Shown: in pieces, positions 46,505 through 55,534 of the stretch | Numbering within the stretch: the stretch's first letter is position 1 | Layout of the letters: each line of letters starts with the position of its first letter | Source of the DNA: Bacteroidetes bacterium UBA2475 | GTDB lineage: Bacteria > Bacteroidota > Bacteroidia > B-17B0 > Aurantibacillaceae | Length of the DNA: 64,000 nucleotides | Direction: 5' to 3' | Assembly (NCBI GenBank): GCA_002342065.1 | Contig: DDPF01000004.1 | Location: forward strand, 506,847-570,846 | Position numbers and translations under genes: made by a program | Notes under the pieces: generated by a model | Seen by the model: the letters and a program-made list of their open reading frames with translations, nothing else | Databases searched by the model: none | Told to the model about the DNA's origin: nothing

Positions 46505-47341
46505 ATGATCAAATTTAGTTTTAAAATAATTTTAATAGCTTTTACGCTTTTGTTCACCCTTACTTATTGTAAAAATGGGGAAAAACAGGATGAAAATCTT
46601 GTGATTGATGATAACACAAAAATAGCCGTTCAGGAAACAAAATTAAATGCACAAAATGTATTTAACTCAATGCCTGATAGAAAATTAATTTTAAAATTAA
46701 TTGAAGATAATAAAATTGATTACAATCCTGATTTTTTAAATGATCCAAACTCAGTTTCAAAATACACTATCGAATTTTATAAAGCCGCCAACCTTGGTAT
46801 CTATGGTTCTGACCTAAGTATTGCCAACTCCTTTGATCAAACTCAGGAAAGTATGGTTTTCTTAAAATGCGTTAACTCCTTAGCGGCAAACATTGGTGTT
46901 AATAATGCTTTTGACCAGGCCATGTTTGACCGGATGGAAGCTAACAGGGAGAATAAAGATTCTACTTTGGAAATTATTACTGCCGCATTTAAAAAAGCAG
47001 ATGAGATCTTAAAAGTAAATAATCGTCCCGCTACATCTGCTGTGATCCTTACTGGATCATGGGTTGAGGGAATGTATGTTTCATGCCAGATAGCAGAAAC
47101 TGCTAACGGCGAAAAAATAATCAAAACAATAATCGATCAAAACGAGTCGCTTAAGAATATCATTATAATGTTGGAAGCTTCTAACCTTCCGGATGGTACA
47201 AAATTTATTATTGCCGATCTTAAATCTATCAGGGATGCCTTTGAAGTGGCAGAAGCCAACACAGTTCAAAACCTTGAGACCATCAAAACCATCAAGGAAA
47301 AGATCACTGCTTTAAGAAATAAACTTATCGCAGGCGCTTAA
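46505..47341 (+). CDS. Probable lipoprotein of unknown function
   Basis: 278 aa. The N-terminus is a hydrophobic signal ending LTYC, with Cys22 as the likely lipidation site, followed by a polar linker (KNGEKQDEN). The mature part is mainly alpha-helical, with a motif-like stretch LKCVNSLAANIGVNNAFDQAMFDRME near 120-145 and SAVILTGSWVEGMYVS near 178-193. I recognise no domain. It has its own -7 box and is followed by another exported protein gene 72 bases on. Confidence 0.75.
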   Translation: MIKFSFKIILIAFTLLFTLTYCKNGEKQDENLVIDDNTKIAVQETKLNAQNVFNSMPDRKLILKLIEDNKIDYNPDFLNDPNSVSKYTIEFYKAANLGIYGSDLSIANSFDQTQESMVFLKCVNSLAANIGVNNAFDQAMFDRMEANRENKDSTLEIITAAFKKADEILKVNNRPATSAVILTGSWVEGMYVSCQIAETANGEKIIKTIIDQNESLKNIIIMLEASNLPDGTKFIIADLKSIRDAFEVAEANTVQNLETIKTIKEKITALRNKLIAGA

Positions 47342-47413
47342 TTTGCTTTTAACTTTTTTTCCCAAAATCAGGTACTTTATTCTCTTCAATTATTCTTAAA
47401 TTAGTGTTCATTA

Positions 47414-48679
47414 ATGAAAAGAATCTTCATAATATTTTTTGCGCTTTTTTTTGTTAGCCGTTCGTTCGCAGCTTACATTTTAATTCCGATGGATGATGGA
47501 CAAAAAAATCATTTAAAAGCCTATGGCCTTGCTTATTGGGCTTTAAAAGGTGAGTTGGAGATACACTGGTTGCTAAATTATCGTGGCGGCAGTTTTATGA
47601 TCCCTAATGCAAAACCTGTTTCTAACGAATGCGTAATAAGAGGAATTAGTTACGAAACTATTTCCGACGCGCAGGGAAATTCTATTCTTGCCGAAATTGC
47701 AAACCCCGAAGCAAATCAGGACGCAATTAAATTAGAGAAAGCGCCGCGCATTGCTGTGTATTCACCAAAAGGTAAACAACCCTGGGATGACGCCGTAACG
47801 CTGGTTTTAAAGTATGCCGAAATACCTTACGATATTGTTTATGACGAAGAGATCTTTCTCGAGAAATTAAAAGATTACGATTGGCTGCATTTGCACCACG
47901 AAGATTTTACAGGGCAATACGGTAAATTTTATTCGCAGTTTCAAAACGCAGCCTGGTATCAAAACGAAGTAAAAGAAAACGAAGCGCTTGCAAAAAAATT
48001 AGGTTTCGCAAAAGTGTCTTTAATGAAATTAAACTCCGCAAAAAAAATAAAAGATTTTGTTTTTAGCGGTGGCTTTTTGTTTGCCATGTGCAGCGCTACC
48101 GATAGTTACGATATTGCATTGGCTGCAGAAGGAGTTGATATTTGCGAGAGCATGTTCGATCACGATCCTGCCGATAAAAATGCACAATCAAAATTAGATT
48201 TTTCAAAAGGATATGCTTTTGAGAATTATAAATTAAAAGAGAATCCTTACGAGTACGAGTACTCAACTATTGATACATATTTAACACGTCGTAATTTTGG
48301 AATGACGCAAAAAACAGATCTCTTTACCTTGTTTGAGTTCTCTGCTAAATGGGATCCCGTGCCCACTATGCTTTGTCAAAACCACACAAACACAATACAA
48401 GGTTTTTGGGGACAAACAGTTGCCTTTGATAAAAAATACATCAAAAAAAATGTATTAATTATGGGTGAGGCAAAAGCATTTGGTGAAGCGCGTTATATAC
48501 ATGGCGATATTGGTAAAGGCACCTGGACCTTTTACGCGGGACACGACCCCGAAGATTATGAGCACAGGGTAGAAGAGCCACCAACAGATCTTTCGTTACA
48601 TCCAAACTCACCCGGCTACAGGCTGATCCTGAATAATATTTTGTTTCCGGCAGCAAAAAAGAAGAAACAAAAAACGTAA
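47414..48679 (+). CDS. Conserved exported Bacteroidota protein (often mislabelled asparagine synthetase B)
   Basis: 421 aa. Signal peptide is residues 1-19 (MKRIFIIFFALFFVSRSFA), followed by YILIPMDDGQKNHLKAYG and ALKGELEIHWLLNYRGGSF. These openings recall a Bacteroidota family that databases tend to call asparagine synthetase B, but no glutaminase Cys2, PP-loop (SGGxDS) or cytoplasmic location supports that. Residues about 117-250 (RIAVYSPKGKQPWDDAV ... FVFSGGFLFAMCSATDS) look like a class I amidotransferase/ThuA-like flavodoxin-type fold, and the end includes the conserved GEARYIHGDIGKGTWTFYAGHDPED. A secreted or periplasmic hydrolase-like role is possible but unproven. Confidence 0.75.
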   Translation: MKRIFIIFFALFFVSRSFAAYILIPMDDGQKNHLKAYGLAYWALKGELEIHWLLNYRGGSFMIPNAKPVSNECVIRGISYETISDAQGNSILAEIANPEANQDAIKLEKAPRIAVYSPKGKQPWDDAVTLVLKYAEIPYDIVYDEEIFLEKLKDYDWLHLHHEDFTGQYGKFYSQFQNAAWYQNEVKENEALAKKLGFAKVSLMKLNSAKKIKDFVFSGGFLFAMCSATDSYDIALAAEGVDICESMFDHDPADKNAQSKLDFSKGYAFENYKLKENPYEYEYSTIDTYLTRRNFGMTQKTDLFTLFEFSAKWDPVPTMLCQNHTNTIQGFWGQTVAFDKKYIKKNVLIMGEAKAFGEARYIHGDIGKGTWTFYAGHDPEDYEHRVEEPPTDLSLHPNSPGYRLILNNILFPAAKKKKQKT

Positions 48680-48692
48680 ATAAATTTAATAG

Positions 48693-48736
48693 AACCTGTC
48701 AGGTTTCAAAGAGTTTTTCGTAAAACCTGACAGGTT
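48693..48736. repeat. AACCTGTCAGG-type inverted repeat
   Basis: Perfect 14-base arms (AACCTGTCAGGTTT and AAACCTGACAGGTT) surround a 16-base T-rich loop. It sits 13 bases after the previous stop and is of the same kind as 8110-8140: ten-base ACCT...AGGT blocks in opposite orientation. It may serve as a terminator but lacks a clean T run on the plus strand. Confidence 0.75.
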
Positions 48737-48764
48737 TAACTAGAAAAAACCCTAATTTTACGCC

Positions 48765-49130
48765 ATCAATTTTATTTTAAAAATAATCATCTCGGCCTTG
48801 GCAGTATTTATAGTTGCCAATATTTTACCTCATGTAACAGTTGATGATTATTTGTCAGCCTTAATGGTAGCAGTTGTTTTGGCCTTCTTAAATACTATCG
48901 TAAAACCAATTCTAACTATACTTACAATACCAATAACGGTTTTTACTTTAGGACTTTTTTTACTGGCCATTAATGCTTTCATTATTATTTTTGCCGAAAA
49001 ACTGGTAAGCGGTTTTCATGTAGATGGTTTTTGGTGGGCGTTATTATTCAGTTTAATTTTATCGCTTATTACAGGCATATTAAATGCTTTGTTTGGTGTA
49101 AATGATAAACCCAAACACGAAAGAGATTAG
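48765..49130 (+). CDS. Phage-holin-family IV (PF04020-like) membrane protein, probable ATC start
   Basis: 121 aa if started at ATC 48765, 110 aa if started at TTG 48798. The family usually begins MNF-x-x-(K/R)-LLLSALAV; here the frame reads I-N-F-I-L-K-I-I-I-S-A-L-A-V, so the expected start codon is ATC and the TTG start would cut into the first membrane helix. Four helices and the family end GFHVDGFWWALLFSLILSLI are present. The frame is stopped by TAA at 48753-48755, so no farther ATG is possible. These small membrane proteins are common outside phages and their role is unknown. No phage gene lies nearby. Confidence 0.8.
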   Translation: MNFILKIIISALAVFIVANILPHVTVDDYLSALMVAVVLAFLNTIVKPILTILTIPITVFTLGLFLLAINAFIIIFAEKLVSGFHVDGFWWALLFSLILSLITGILNALFGVNDKPKHERD

Positions 49131-49156
49131 AAGATCTTCAATTCACAAAATAAAAA

Positions 49157-49176
49157 AAGGGGCCTTAAAGCCCCTT
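49157..49176. terminator. Terminator between convergent genes
   Basis: AAGGGGC and GCCCCTT pair around a 6-base loop; A-rich on the left and T-rich on the right, so usable for both the holin-like gene and the 212-aa gene. Confidence 0.75.
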
Positions 49177-49198
49177 CTTCATTTTTATAAATAAAATA

Positions 49199-49837
49199 TT
49201 ATTGATCGAATTTGTTATAGTTTGCAGGTACTGCTAAACTTGCATCATCCGGCACTTTGCGGCCAATTTTTACAACTTCTAATTTAGTCAGTAATTTTCC
49301 ATCGCTTAATTGTTTCTCTTCGCTTAACAAAGGCATAGAGCCATCGGGAAGATCTTTGATCTGGTTAAAGTAAATGCTTTGTTTGTCTTTCCTGTTCCAC
49401 AGTTTAATAACAGGCACAAAAAATGTAAATTTGTTTTCAGCTACCCAATAAGTGATCACAGTATTCTCTTCAGAGTTTTGTACTGTATACTCTGTACATT
49501 TAATGCCTTGAATTGATTTTGTGCTTGTACCTTTTGTAACAGTACAAACTCCTTTTACAATTGGAGGGGTTTCGCTTTTGTGCTCTCCCCAAACTTTACG
49601 TTTTGGGTTAACGAACTTTATTTTATTTACAGTAAGGTCAAAAATAAAACTTCCTTCAATGGCATTTGATTTTTTGCCATACTGATCTAGTTTTATTAAT
49701 TTATCCTTTACTAAATAAATATTAGTATTAGTGTCTTTTTGGTTATAGTATTTAAACTCAATACTTCCGTTAAAGTTTTGCGCTGTAATTTGCGTTAAAC
49801 CAAAACACATAGTTAATGCAAGTAAGATCTTTTTCAT
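49199..49837 (-). CDS. Exported DUF4412-like protein
   Basis: 212 aa. Signal peptide is residues 1-19 (MKKILLALTMCFGLTQITA). The mature part starts QNFNGSIEFKYYNQKDTNTNIYLVKD and carries YWVAENKFTFFVPVIKLW; the overall pattern (a salt-like reporter strand, KLIKLDQ, then a conserved CTEYTVQ...VTYWVAE) fits DUF4412/LolA-like outer-membrane lipid-handling beta barrels found in Bacteroidota. Assignment is by pattern only. It is monocistronic and divergent from yraN. Confidence 0.7.
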   Translation of the reverse strand: MKKILLALTMCFGLTQITAQNFNGSIEFKYYNQKDTNTNIYLVKDKLIKLDQYGKKSNAIEGSFIFDLTVNKIKFVNPKRKVWGEHKSETPPIVKGVCTVTKGTSTKSIQGIKCTEYTVQNSEENTVITYWVAENKFTFFVPVIKLWNRKDKQSIYFNQIKDLPDGSMPLLSEEKQLSDGKLLTKLEVVKIGRKVPDDASLAVPANYNKFDQ

Positions 49838-49889
49838 TTTAAGGAATTATTAGATTACTAAATTATGTATTTTCGGGATATTTATTACA

Positions 49890-50261
49890 ATGAAAAAGGA
49901 AAATTCTCATAATTTAGGAGTTGAAGGCGAAAAAATAGCCAAAAAACATCTTTTAGACAAGGGTTATGCGATTTTACAGCAAAACTGGCGCTTCAAAAAA
50001 CTGGAAGTTGACATTATTGCCTCCTATAAGGATCTTATCGTTTTTGTAGAAGTTAAATCAAGAAGTACAAGCGATTTTGGAGAGCCCGAACTGTTTGTGA
50101 CCAAAAAAAAGCAGGGTTTTTTGATTTCGGCAGCGCATGAGTATTTGGTGTCAAATGATATTGAGCTCGAGTGCCGGTTTGATATCGTTTCTGTTTTACA
50201 GAATAATAACAAGATCAGTGTAAAACATTTAGAGGGAGCCTTTTATCCATCAATAAAGTAG
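49890..50261 (+). CDS. yraN: YraN / UPF0102 family protein
   Basis: 123 aa. Family motifs are visible: GVEGEKIAKKHLLDKGY at the start, ILQQNWRFKKLEVDIIA, and IVFVEVKSRS. The residues Asp41, Glu54 and Lys56 form a PD-(D/E)xK nuclease-like site, and the typical GE(I/V)D is LEVD here. Members are thought to act on DNA or Holliday junction-like substrates, without firm proof. It lies 52 bases from the divergent DUF4412-like gene and 17 bases before the next gene. Confidence 0.9.
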   Translation: MKKENSHNLGVEGEKIAKKHLLDKGYAILQQNWRFKKLEVDIIASYKDLIVFVEVKSRSTSDFGEPELFVTKKKQGFLISAAHEYLVSNDIELECRFDIVSVLQNNNKISVKHLEGAFYPSIK

Positions 50262-50271
50262 CGTATATTTG
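50241..50271 (+). promoter_or_regulatory. Promoter of the pseudouridine synthase gene
   Basis: TTTT (3 of 4 match to TTTG) at 50241-50244, 19 bases, then TATATTTG at 50264-50271, a full TAnnTTTG match, 7 bases before the ATG. The -33 element lies inside the end of yraN. Confidence 0.5.
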
Positions 50272-50278
50272 CTCTACT

Positions 50279-51748
50279 ATGCGCAAAACAAACAACAGTA
50301 GGTCAGGAGCAAGCAGTAAAGGAAAATCTTTTAAAACAAAAGACGCTAATAAAGCGTTCAAAAAGCCCTTCGGCAAATCTTCATACAACGATAAGCCAAA
50401 AAGAGAAGGCGATTCTTTTTCAGATAAAGAAGAGAGGCCAAAAAAACGTTTTAACAGTTCAGAAGAAAGAACTTCTTATAAAAAAACAGAAGGCTCAGAT
50501 AAAAAATACAGCGATAAGCCCAAAAGAAGTTTTGGAAATTCAGACGAACGCAAGCCATCTAAGAAAAGTTATGGTGGCGATAAAGATTTTGGATTTAGCG
50601 ATAAACCAAAAAGAAGTTTCGAAAAGTCGGGCGACAAAAAACCATACAAAAAAGACTTTGGTGATAAACCAAAAAGAAGTTTTGATAATTCGGAAGAACG
50701 CAAACCATTTAAAAAAGACTCTAAGTTCGGCGATAAGCCCCGTAAAAGTTTTAGCGGCGGCGATGACAGAAAACCCTTTAAAAAAGACTTTGGAGATAAG
50801 AAAAAGGATTTCGGTTTTAAAAAACCAGAAAGAAAATTTGATTCACCAAAATTTGAAAAGGACGATAAAAAGCCTCGCAGAAAAAGCAGCAGAAGTTTTA
50901 ACGAAGATTCAGATAAAACAAAGCGCGTAAAGTTTGATGAATTTGAAGATGGTAAAACATTTTCAAACGCATCAAAAGATGACGGAGATAAAAAGAAATT
51001 TAAAAAACCAGATCTGGTAAAGAAAACTGCAAGCGCAGATGGATTGACGCGTTTAAATAAATATCTTTCAAATGCTGGAATAGCTTCGCGAAGAGATGCC
51101 GATGTATTAATTCAAAGCGGCGTGGTAAAAGTAAACGGCGTGGTAATAGATCAGTTGGGATATAAGATAAAAGCCGGAGACGTTGTTACTTATGGCGATG
51201 CAGCTGTGAAAAGCGAACGCAAAGTGTATTTGTTATTAAATAAACCTAAAGATTACATTACAACAGTTGATGATCCACAAGAACGCAAAACGGTAATGGA
51301 ACTAATAAAAGGCGCTTGCAGAGAGCGTTTATATCCTGTTGGACGTTTAGACAGGAACACAACAGGTTTATTATTATTTACTAATGACGGGGAGATAACA
51401 ACAAAATTAACGCATCCAAAATATGGCGTTAAAAAAGTATATCATGTAAGTTTAAATAAAGGACTTAAAACGGAAGATTTTACGGCAATAAAAGAAGGTG
51501 TTGAATTAGAAGATGGTGTGGTAAAAGCTGATGACCTTGCCTTTGTTGGCGAAGGAAAAAAAGAGATAGGTATTGAGATCCACAGTGGGCGTAACCGTAT
51601 TGTAAGGCGTTTATTTGAGCATTTGGGCTATGATGTTGTAAAGTTAGACAGGGTAGTGTTTGCAGGCTTAACTAAAAAGGACCTGCCCCGTGGCAAACAC
51701 CGCTTTTTAACAGCAAAAGAAATTGGCTTTTTGCAAATGATAGGATAA
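50279..51748 (+). CDS. rluB: Pseudouridine synthase (RsuA/RluB family) with long repetitive basic extension
   Basis: 489 aa. Residues 1-250 are low-complexity and Lys/Ser/Asp/Phe/Arg-rich, with a unit like DKPKRSF..S.ERKP(F/Y)KK present four times cleanly (about 78-170). An S4 RNA-binding domain (about 254-300, RLNKYLSNAGIASRRDAD) and the catalytic domain follow, with GRLDRNTTGLLLFTNDGE and Asp358 as the nucleophilic aspartate. The C-terminal GRNRIVRRLFEHLGYDVVKLDR fits RsuA/RluB enzymes, which make pseudouridine in 23S or 16S rRNA. The basic tail is common in Bacteroidota orthologues and probably adds nonspecific RNA binding. RluB versus RluE/RluF is not decided here. Confidence 0.9.
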   Translation: MRKTNNSRSGASSKGKSFKTKDANKAFKKPFGKSSYNDKPKREGDSFSDKEERPKKRFNSSEERTSYKKTEGSDKKYSDKPKRSFGNSDERKPSKKSYGGDKDFGFSDKPKRSFEKSGDKKPYKKDFGDKPKRSFDNSEERKPFKKDSKFGDKPRKSFSGGDDRKPFKKDFGDKKKDFGFKKPERKFDSPKFEKDDKKPRRKSSRSFNEDSDKTKRVKFDEFEDGKTFSNASKDDGDKKKFKKPDLVKKTASADGLTRLNKYLSNAGIASRRDADVLIQSGVVKVNGVVIDQLGYKIKAGDVVTYGDAAVKSERKVYLLLNKPKDYITTVDDPQERKTVMELIKGACRERLYPVGRLDRNTTGLLLFTNDGEITTKLTHPKYGVKKVYHVSLNKGLKTEDFTAIKEGVELEDGVVKADDLAFVGEGKKEIGIEIHSGRNRIVRRLFEHLGYDVVKLDRVVFAGLTKKDLPRGKHRFLTAKEIGFLQMIG

Positions 51749-51796
51749 AATTTTGTATTTTTAAAGGATAGAAAACCATTTTTTGATTTAAAAACT

Positions 51797-53641
51797 ATGT
51801 GTGGAATTGTAGCATATATTGGTAAGCGCGAAGCTTATCCTATTTTAATAAAAGGATTACAACGTTTGGAATATCGTGGATACGATAGCGCCGGGGTTGC
51901 TATGATAAACAAAGCAGGAACCCTTAATGTATATAAACGTAAAGGGAAAGTAAGTGAATTACTTGCGTTTGTAAAAGACGAAGATACAACCGGTAACATT
52001 GGTATTGGTCACACACGCTGGGCTACGCATGGTGAGCCAAATGATGTGAACTCGCATCCACATTATTCTCAAACAAAAGATCTTGTGATGATCCATAACG
52101 GTATCATCGAAAATTATGCGGCTATTAAAGAAGGTTTAACAAAACGCGGACATACATTCCAATCTCAAACAGATACAGAAGTTCTGATTCATTTAATCGA
52201 AGAAATTAAAACGCACGAGAAAATGAAACTAGGGCACGCTGTACAAGCTGCTTTAAAACAGGTTATTGGTGCTTATGCAATTGTTGTTCTTGATAAAAAT
52301 GATCCTGATTCAATTGTGGCTGCAAAAAAAGGTAGTCCAATGGTTATTGGTATTGGATCAGGTGATTTTTTTATTGCGTCAGATGCTTCGCCAATTATTG
52401 AGTACACAAAAAATGTAGTGTATTTAGAAGATGAGCAAGTTGCTGTTTTAAGAAGAGGCCAGGAATTAAAGATCAGAAATTTAAAGGATAAAGAAGTTAC
52501 ACCATACGTACAGGAATTAACATTAGAGATTGAATCTATTGAAAAGGGCGGTTACGATCACTTCATGCTAAAAGAGATCTACGAGCAACCGCGGTCTGTT
52601 TTAGATAGTATGCGTGGAAGGTTAATTGCTAATGAAGGAGAAATAAAACTCAGCGGCGTTGAGGATCATGAAAAGAAATTTGAAAAAGCTAAACGTATTA
52701 TTTTTGTTGCCTGTGGTACTTCCTGGCACGCAGGTTTAGTAGCAGAATATTTATTTGAGGAATTTGCGCGTGTACCAGTTGAGGTGGAATATGCCTCTGA
52801 GTTCAGGTATAGAAACCCGATCATTTTTGAGGATGACATAGTTATTGCTATCTCGCAAAGCGGTGAAACAGCCGATACATTGGCCGCTATAGAATTGGCA
52901 AAATCAAAAGGCGCAACTGTTTTAGGTGTTTGCAATGTGGTGGGTTCATCTATAGCCCGTGCCACACAGGGGGGTTGTTATACACATGCCGGTCCTGAGA
53001 TCGGCGTTGCCTCTACAAAAGCATTTACAGCACAAGTAACTGTACTAACACTTATGGCCTTGCATATGGCAAAAGTACGCGGTACGTTATCAGAAAGTCG
53101 TTACCGTCAATTGTGTTACGAAATGGAAGCTATTCCAGGGAAGATAGAAGAAGTATTAAAATTAAATGATCAACTACGTGAGATCGCGTTTATTCATAAA
53201 GATACAAGTAACGCTTTATATTTAGGTCGCGGTGTTTCTTTCCCGGTTGCTTTAGAGGGCGCATTAAAATTAAAGGAGATCTCTTACATCCATGCCGAAG
53301 GTTATCCTGCAGCAGAAATGAAGCATGGTCCAATTGCTTTAATTGACGAGGAAATGCCTGTATTTGTAATTGCTACAAAAGGCGCTAACTACGAAAAAGT
53401 AGTGAGCAACATCCAGGAAGTAAAAGCACGTAAAGGAAAAATAATTGCTGTTGTAACCTCTGGTGATACCGAAGTTAAAAGTGTTGCGGATTATTGTATC
53501 GAGATACCTGAGACTGATGAGTTTCTTGTGCCATTAATTTCAGTTATCCCTTTACAATTATTATCTTATCATATTGCTGTTATGCGTGGCTGTAATGTTG
53601 ATCAGCCAAGAAACTTAGCGAAGAGTGTTACGGTAGAATAA
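51797..53641 (+). CDS. glmS: Glutamine-fructose-6-phosphate aminotransferase (isomerizing)
   Basis: 614 aa, full length. The N-terminal glutaminase uses Cys2 (MCGIVAYIG, with GHTRWATHG near 74-82); two SIS sugar-isomerase domains follow (ISQSGETADTLAAI near 353-366; CNVVGSSIAR; ASTKAFTAQ) and the tail ends DQPRNLAKSVTVE, a standard GlmS C-terminus. It makes glucosamine-6-phosphate, the entry point for peptidoglycan and LPS amino sugars. A hypothetical gene starts 1 base after its stop. No glmS-ribozyme-like structure was recognised in the short leader. Confidence 0.97.
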   Translation: MCGIVAYIGKREAYPILIKGLQRLEYRGYDSAGVAMINKAGTLNVYKRKGKVSELLAFVKDEDTTGNIGIGHTRWATHGEPNDVNSHPHYSQTKDLVMIHNGIIENYAAIKEGLTKRGHTFQSQTDTEVLIHLIEEIKTHEKMKLGHAVQAALKQVIGAYAIVVLDKNDPDSIVAAKKGSPMVIGIGSGDFFIASDASPIIEYTKNVVYLEDEQVAVLRRGQELKIRNLKDKEVTPYVQELTLEIESIEKGGYDHFMLKEIYEQPRSVLDSMRGRLIANEGEIKLSGVEDHEKKFEKAKRIIFVACGTSWHAGLVAEYLFEEFARVPVEVEYASEFRYRNPIIFEDDIVIAISQSGETADTLAAIELAKSKGATVLGVCNVVGSSIARATQGGCYTHAGPEIGVASTKAFTAQVTVLTLMALHMAKVRGTLSESRYRQLCYEMEAIPGKIEEVLKLNDQLREIAFIHKDTSNALYLGRGVSFPVALEGALKLKEISYIHAEGYPAAEMKHGPIALIDEEMPVFVIATKGANYEKVVSNIQEVKARKGKIIAVVTSGDTEVKSVADYCIEIPETDEFLVPLISVIPLQLLSYHIAVMRGCNVDQPRNLAKSVTVE

Positions 53642-53642
53642 A

Positions 53643-55166
53643 ATGTTCAGGCTTGCAATAATTACTTTTTTAGTGACTTATTGCGTTTCTTTTTTTTCAC
53701 AAACTATTTATAGCAGAGATTTTGAAACACGTAAAAAGAACGTGCCTATTTCAATTATCAATAACAACCCTGGTTATTTCTTTTTATTGCGGTATAACAA
53801 AGAAGCGCATGATATTACACTTGAAAGAAGGGTAAAACCCAGTGCAGAGATCGTTTCTTTTACACCCTTAAAATTAGACAGTGTAAATGCAGATTGGTTT
53901 GATTACGAAAAACTCGATCATTTATTTTTTGAACACAACTACCATGTTTATTTTTTGTTCGAAAGAGTTTTGAATTCCAAAAAAACACTTTATTTAAAGA
54001 TCATTGACACACTTGGAAAAGCTTCGAGCTTTATAGAACCTGCAAGCATTGAAAAAGAAAAAGGTGTAACGCGGGTTGACTTCGAATATAAAAGAACGCA
54101 AAGCAATAATATTTTAATTATAGCATCTCAAACTTATGGCATCTACGCTGTAAAAAAACTCGCCCTGTTATTTGATGTTGAAAAAAGAAAGATCGTTTGG
54201 AAAAAAAAGTTGCCGGTTGAAAATGATGCTACCGGTTATTCAATTGCCTTTGAGTGTAATGAAAATAATGATCTGTTTTGTGTTTTTGTAAAAGCGCACA
54301 TTGCTTCTTTCAAAAGAAAATATGTTAACCACGCTCAAATGGCGGTTCCGGTAATGTTTTTTGATTCGCTGGCTTTAACAAGCTTTTTAAGTAACTCATC
54401 TTTTCCGGTTAAAAAATATCTGGCCGTAGATAATTTATCAGCCTTAAATAGCATTAAATTAAGTGTAATAAATAATGCTGTTGCAGTAACCGCACATTTT
54501 GCTAAACGAGATAATTCAGGTGAAGTAAATACTTACTTTTTAAACCAAAAATTTAATAACGATCTTTCACAAGAAGTATATTCGGTTATAACGCCTTTGA
54601 ATGGATCTTTAAAAGAAAGTTTAACTTTTTATGATGGTTCAGATTATAAAGATGCAAGCTCAAAAGAGTACGATCATTTCCGGAATTTTTTTGCGAATGG
54701 TTTCGATCATCAGATCTCGGAAAGGGTAGAGGATTACTATTACAAAGAATTACTTGTTTGGAAGAACGAAACTCAAACAGGAAAGGTGTTGTATCAAAAA
54801 ATTATTCCACGAAAAATTTATTCTTTCCAGGGCCGTACCCGCTTTAAACATATTGCAAAGGCTATGCCTTTTATGTATCAGGAAAAGTTGCATTTTATGC
54901 TATTAGAGTCTCCTGAGAATTTTAAGAAAGACGCCAATAGTTTTAATTTTCATCTTTTCAAAAAAGAAACAAATCTTGCGCGGTCCAATCTGGTATTGTA
55001 CAAATTAAACAATGATGGAGGCTTAGAGAAAAAACTTATTTACCATAATGCTATTTTTGATGCCGTGCCAATGCCTTACCAGGCAAGTGAGCAAGAAGAT
55101 GTAATAATTTATTTAGATGGAGGCAGGCGGGAAAAATTTGCTATTTTGAAACTGGAGCAACTTTAG
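53643..55166 (+). CDS. Exported hypothetical protein downstream of glmS
   Basis: 507 aa. Signal peptide is residues 1-20 (MFRLAIITFLVTYCVSFFS). No cysteine-rich, lipobox or T9SS end. The body is beta-strand-like with aromatic and Lys-rich segments (YDHFRNFFANGFDHQISERV, KIIPRKIYSFQGRTRFKHIA), possibly a propeller. I recognise no family. It starts 1 base after the glmS stop, so it is co-transcribed; its 3' end overlaps the convergent lipoprotein gene by 26 bases. Confidence 0.7.
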   Translation: MFRLAIITFLVTYCVSFFSQTIYSRDFETRKKNVPISIINNNPGYFFLLRYNKEAHDITLERRVKPSAEIVSFTPLKLDSVNADWFDYEKLDHLFFEHNYHVYFLFERVLNSKKTLYLKIIDTLGKASSFIEPASIEKEKGVTRVDFEYKRTQSNNILIIASQTYGIYAVKKLALLFDVEKRKIVWKKKLPVENDATGYSIAFECNENNDLFCVFVKAHIASFKRKYVNHAQMAVPVMFFDSLALTSFLSNSSFPVKKYLAVDNLSALNSIKLSVINNAVAVTAHFAKRDNSGEVNTYFLNQKFNNDLSQEVYSVITPLNGSLKESLTFYDGSDYKDASSKEYDHFRNFFANGFDHQISERVEDYYYKELLVWKNETQTGKVLYQKIIPRKIYSFQGRTRFKHIAKAMPFMYQEKLHFMLLESPENFKKDANSFNFHLFKKETNLARSNLVLYKLNNDGGLEKKLIYHNAIFDAVPMPYQASEQEDVIIYLDGGRREKFAILKLEQL

Positions 55167-55530
55167 TACTATCTTTTTTTACCTGCATTTTACTTAGCGC
55201 TGCTAAAACATTTTCGTATATTTTTTTATACAAGCCCGGGTGCTTAGAATAAAAAACAATTGAAGAATCATATTCGGCTCGGGAAACTTTATTTTCTACC
55301 AGAGGGTCAAATGCATAAGTAGAATCTGATCTCTCCGAAGGAACATTTTTTACATTAATATTACTTGCGCTTTCAGCTAAAGCAAAATCGAGAAGTATTT
55401 TTGAGAATTTTTCTTCGCTCAAAACAGTATCAGGTATTGTAATATTATCTTCTTCGCTTTGTCCGCAAGAGAACATGAGCGCAAACAAAAAAGGCAATAA
55501 AATTATTTTTTTAACGAAAGAGAAATTCAT
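55141..55530 (-). CDS. DUF4296-type lipoprotein
   Basis: 129 aa. Signal ends MFSC with Cys22 as the lipidation site, then GQSEEDN. The mature part has the DUF4296 pattern: LSEEKFSKILLDFALAES, then a helical region ending with SIVFYSKHPGLYKKIYENVLAALSK. This family of small lipoproteins is widespread in Bacteroidota and its function is unknown. It overlaps the end of the convergent 507-aa gene and lies 4 bases downstream of the L,D-transpeptidase gene, with which it is probably co-transcribed. Confidence 0.83.
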   Translation of the reverse strand: MNFSFVKKIILLPFLFALMFSCGQSEEDNITIPDTVLSEEKFSKILLDFALAESASNINVKNVPSERSDSTYAFDPLVENKVSRAEYDSSIVFYSKHPGLYKKIYENVLAALSKMQVKKDSTKVAPVSK

Positions 55531-55534
55531 ATAA

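Noticed and set aside
47414..48679. Asparagine synthetase B
   Set aside because: The sequence lacks the N-terminal Cys glutaminase and the PP-loop, and it has a signal peptide.
48765..49130. Prophage remnant suggested by a holin-family protein
   Set aside because: No phage structural, integrase or lysin gene is nearby, and this family is common in non-phage contexts.
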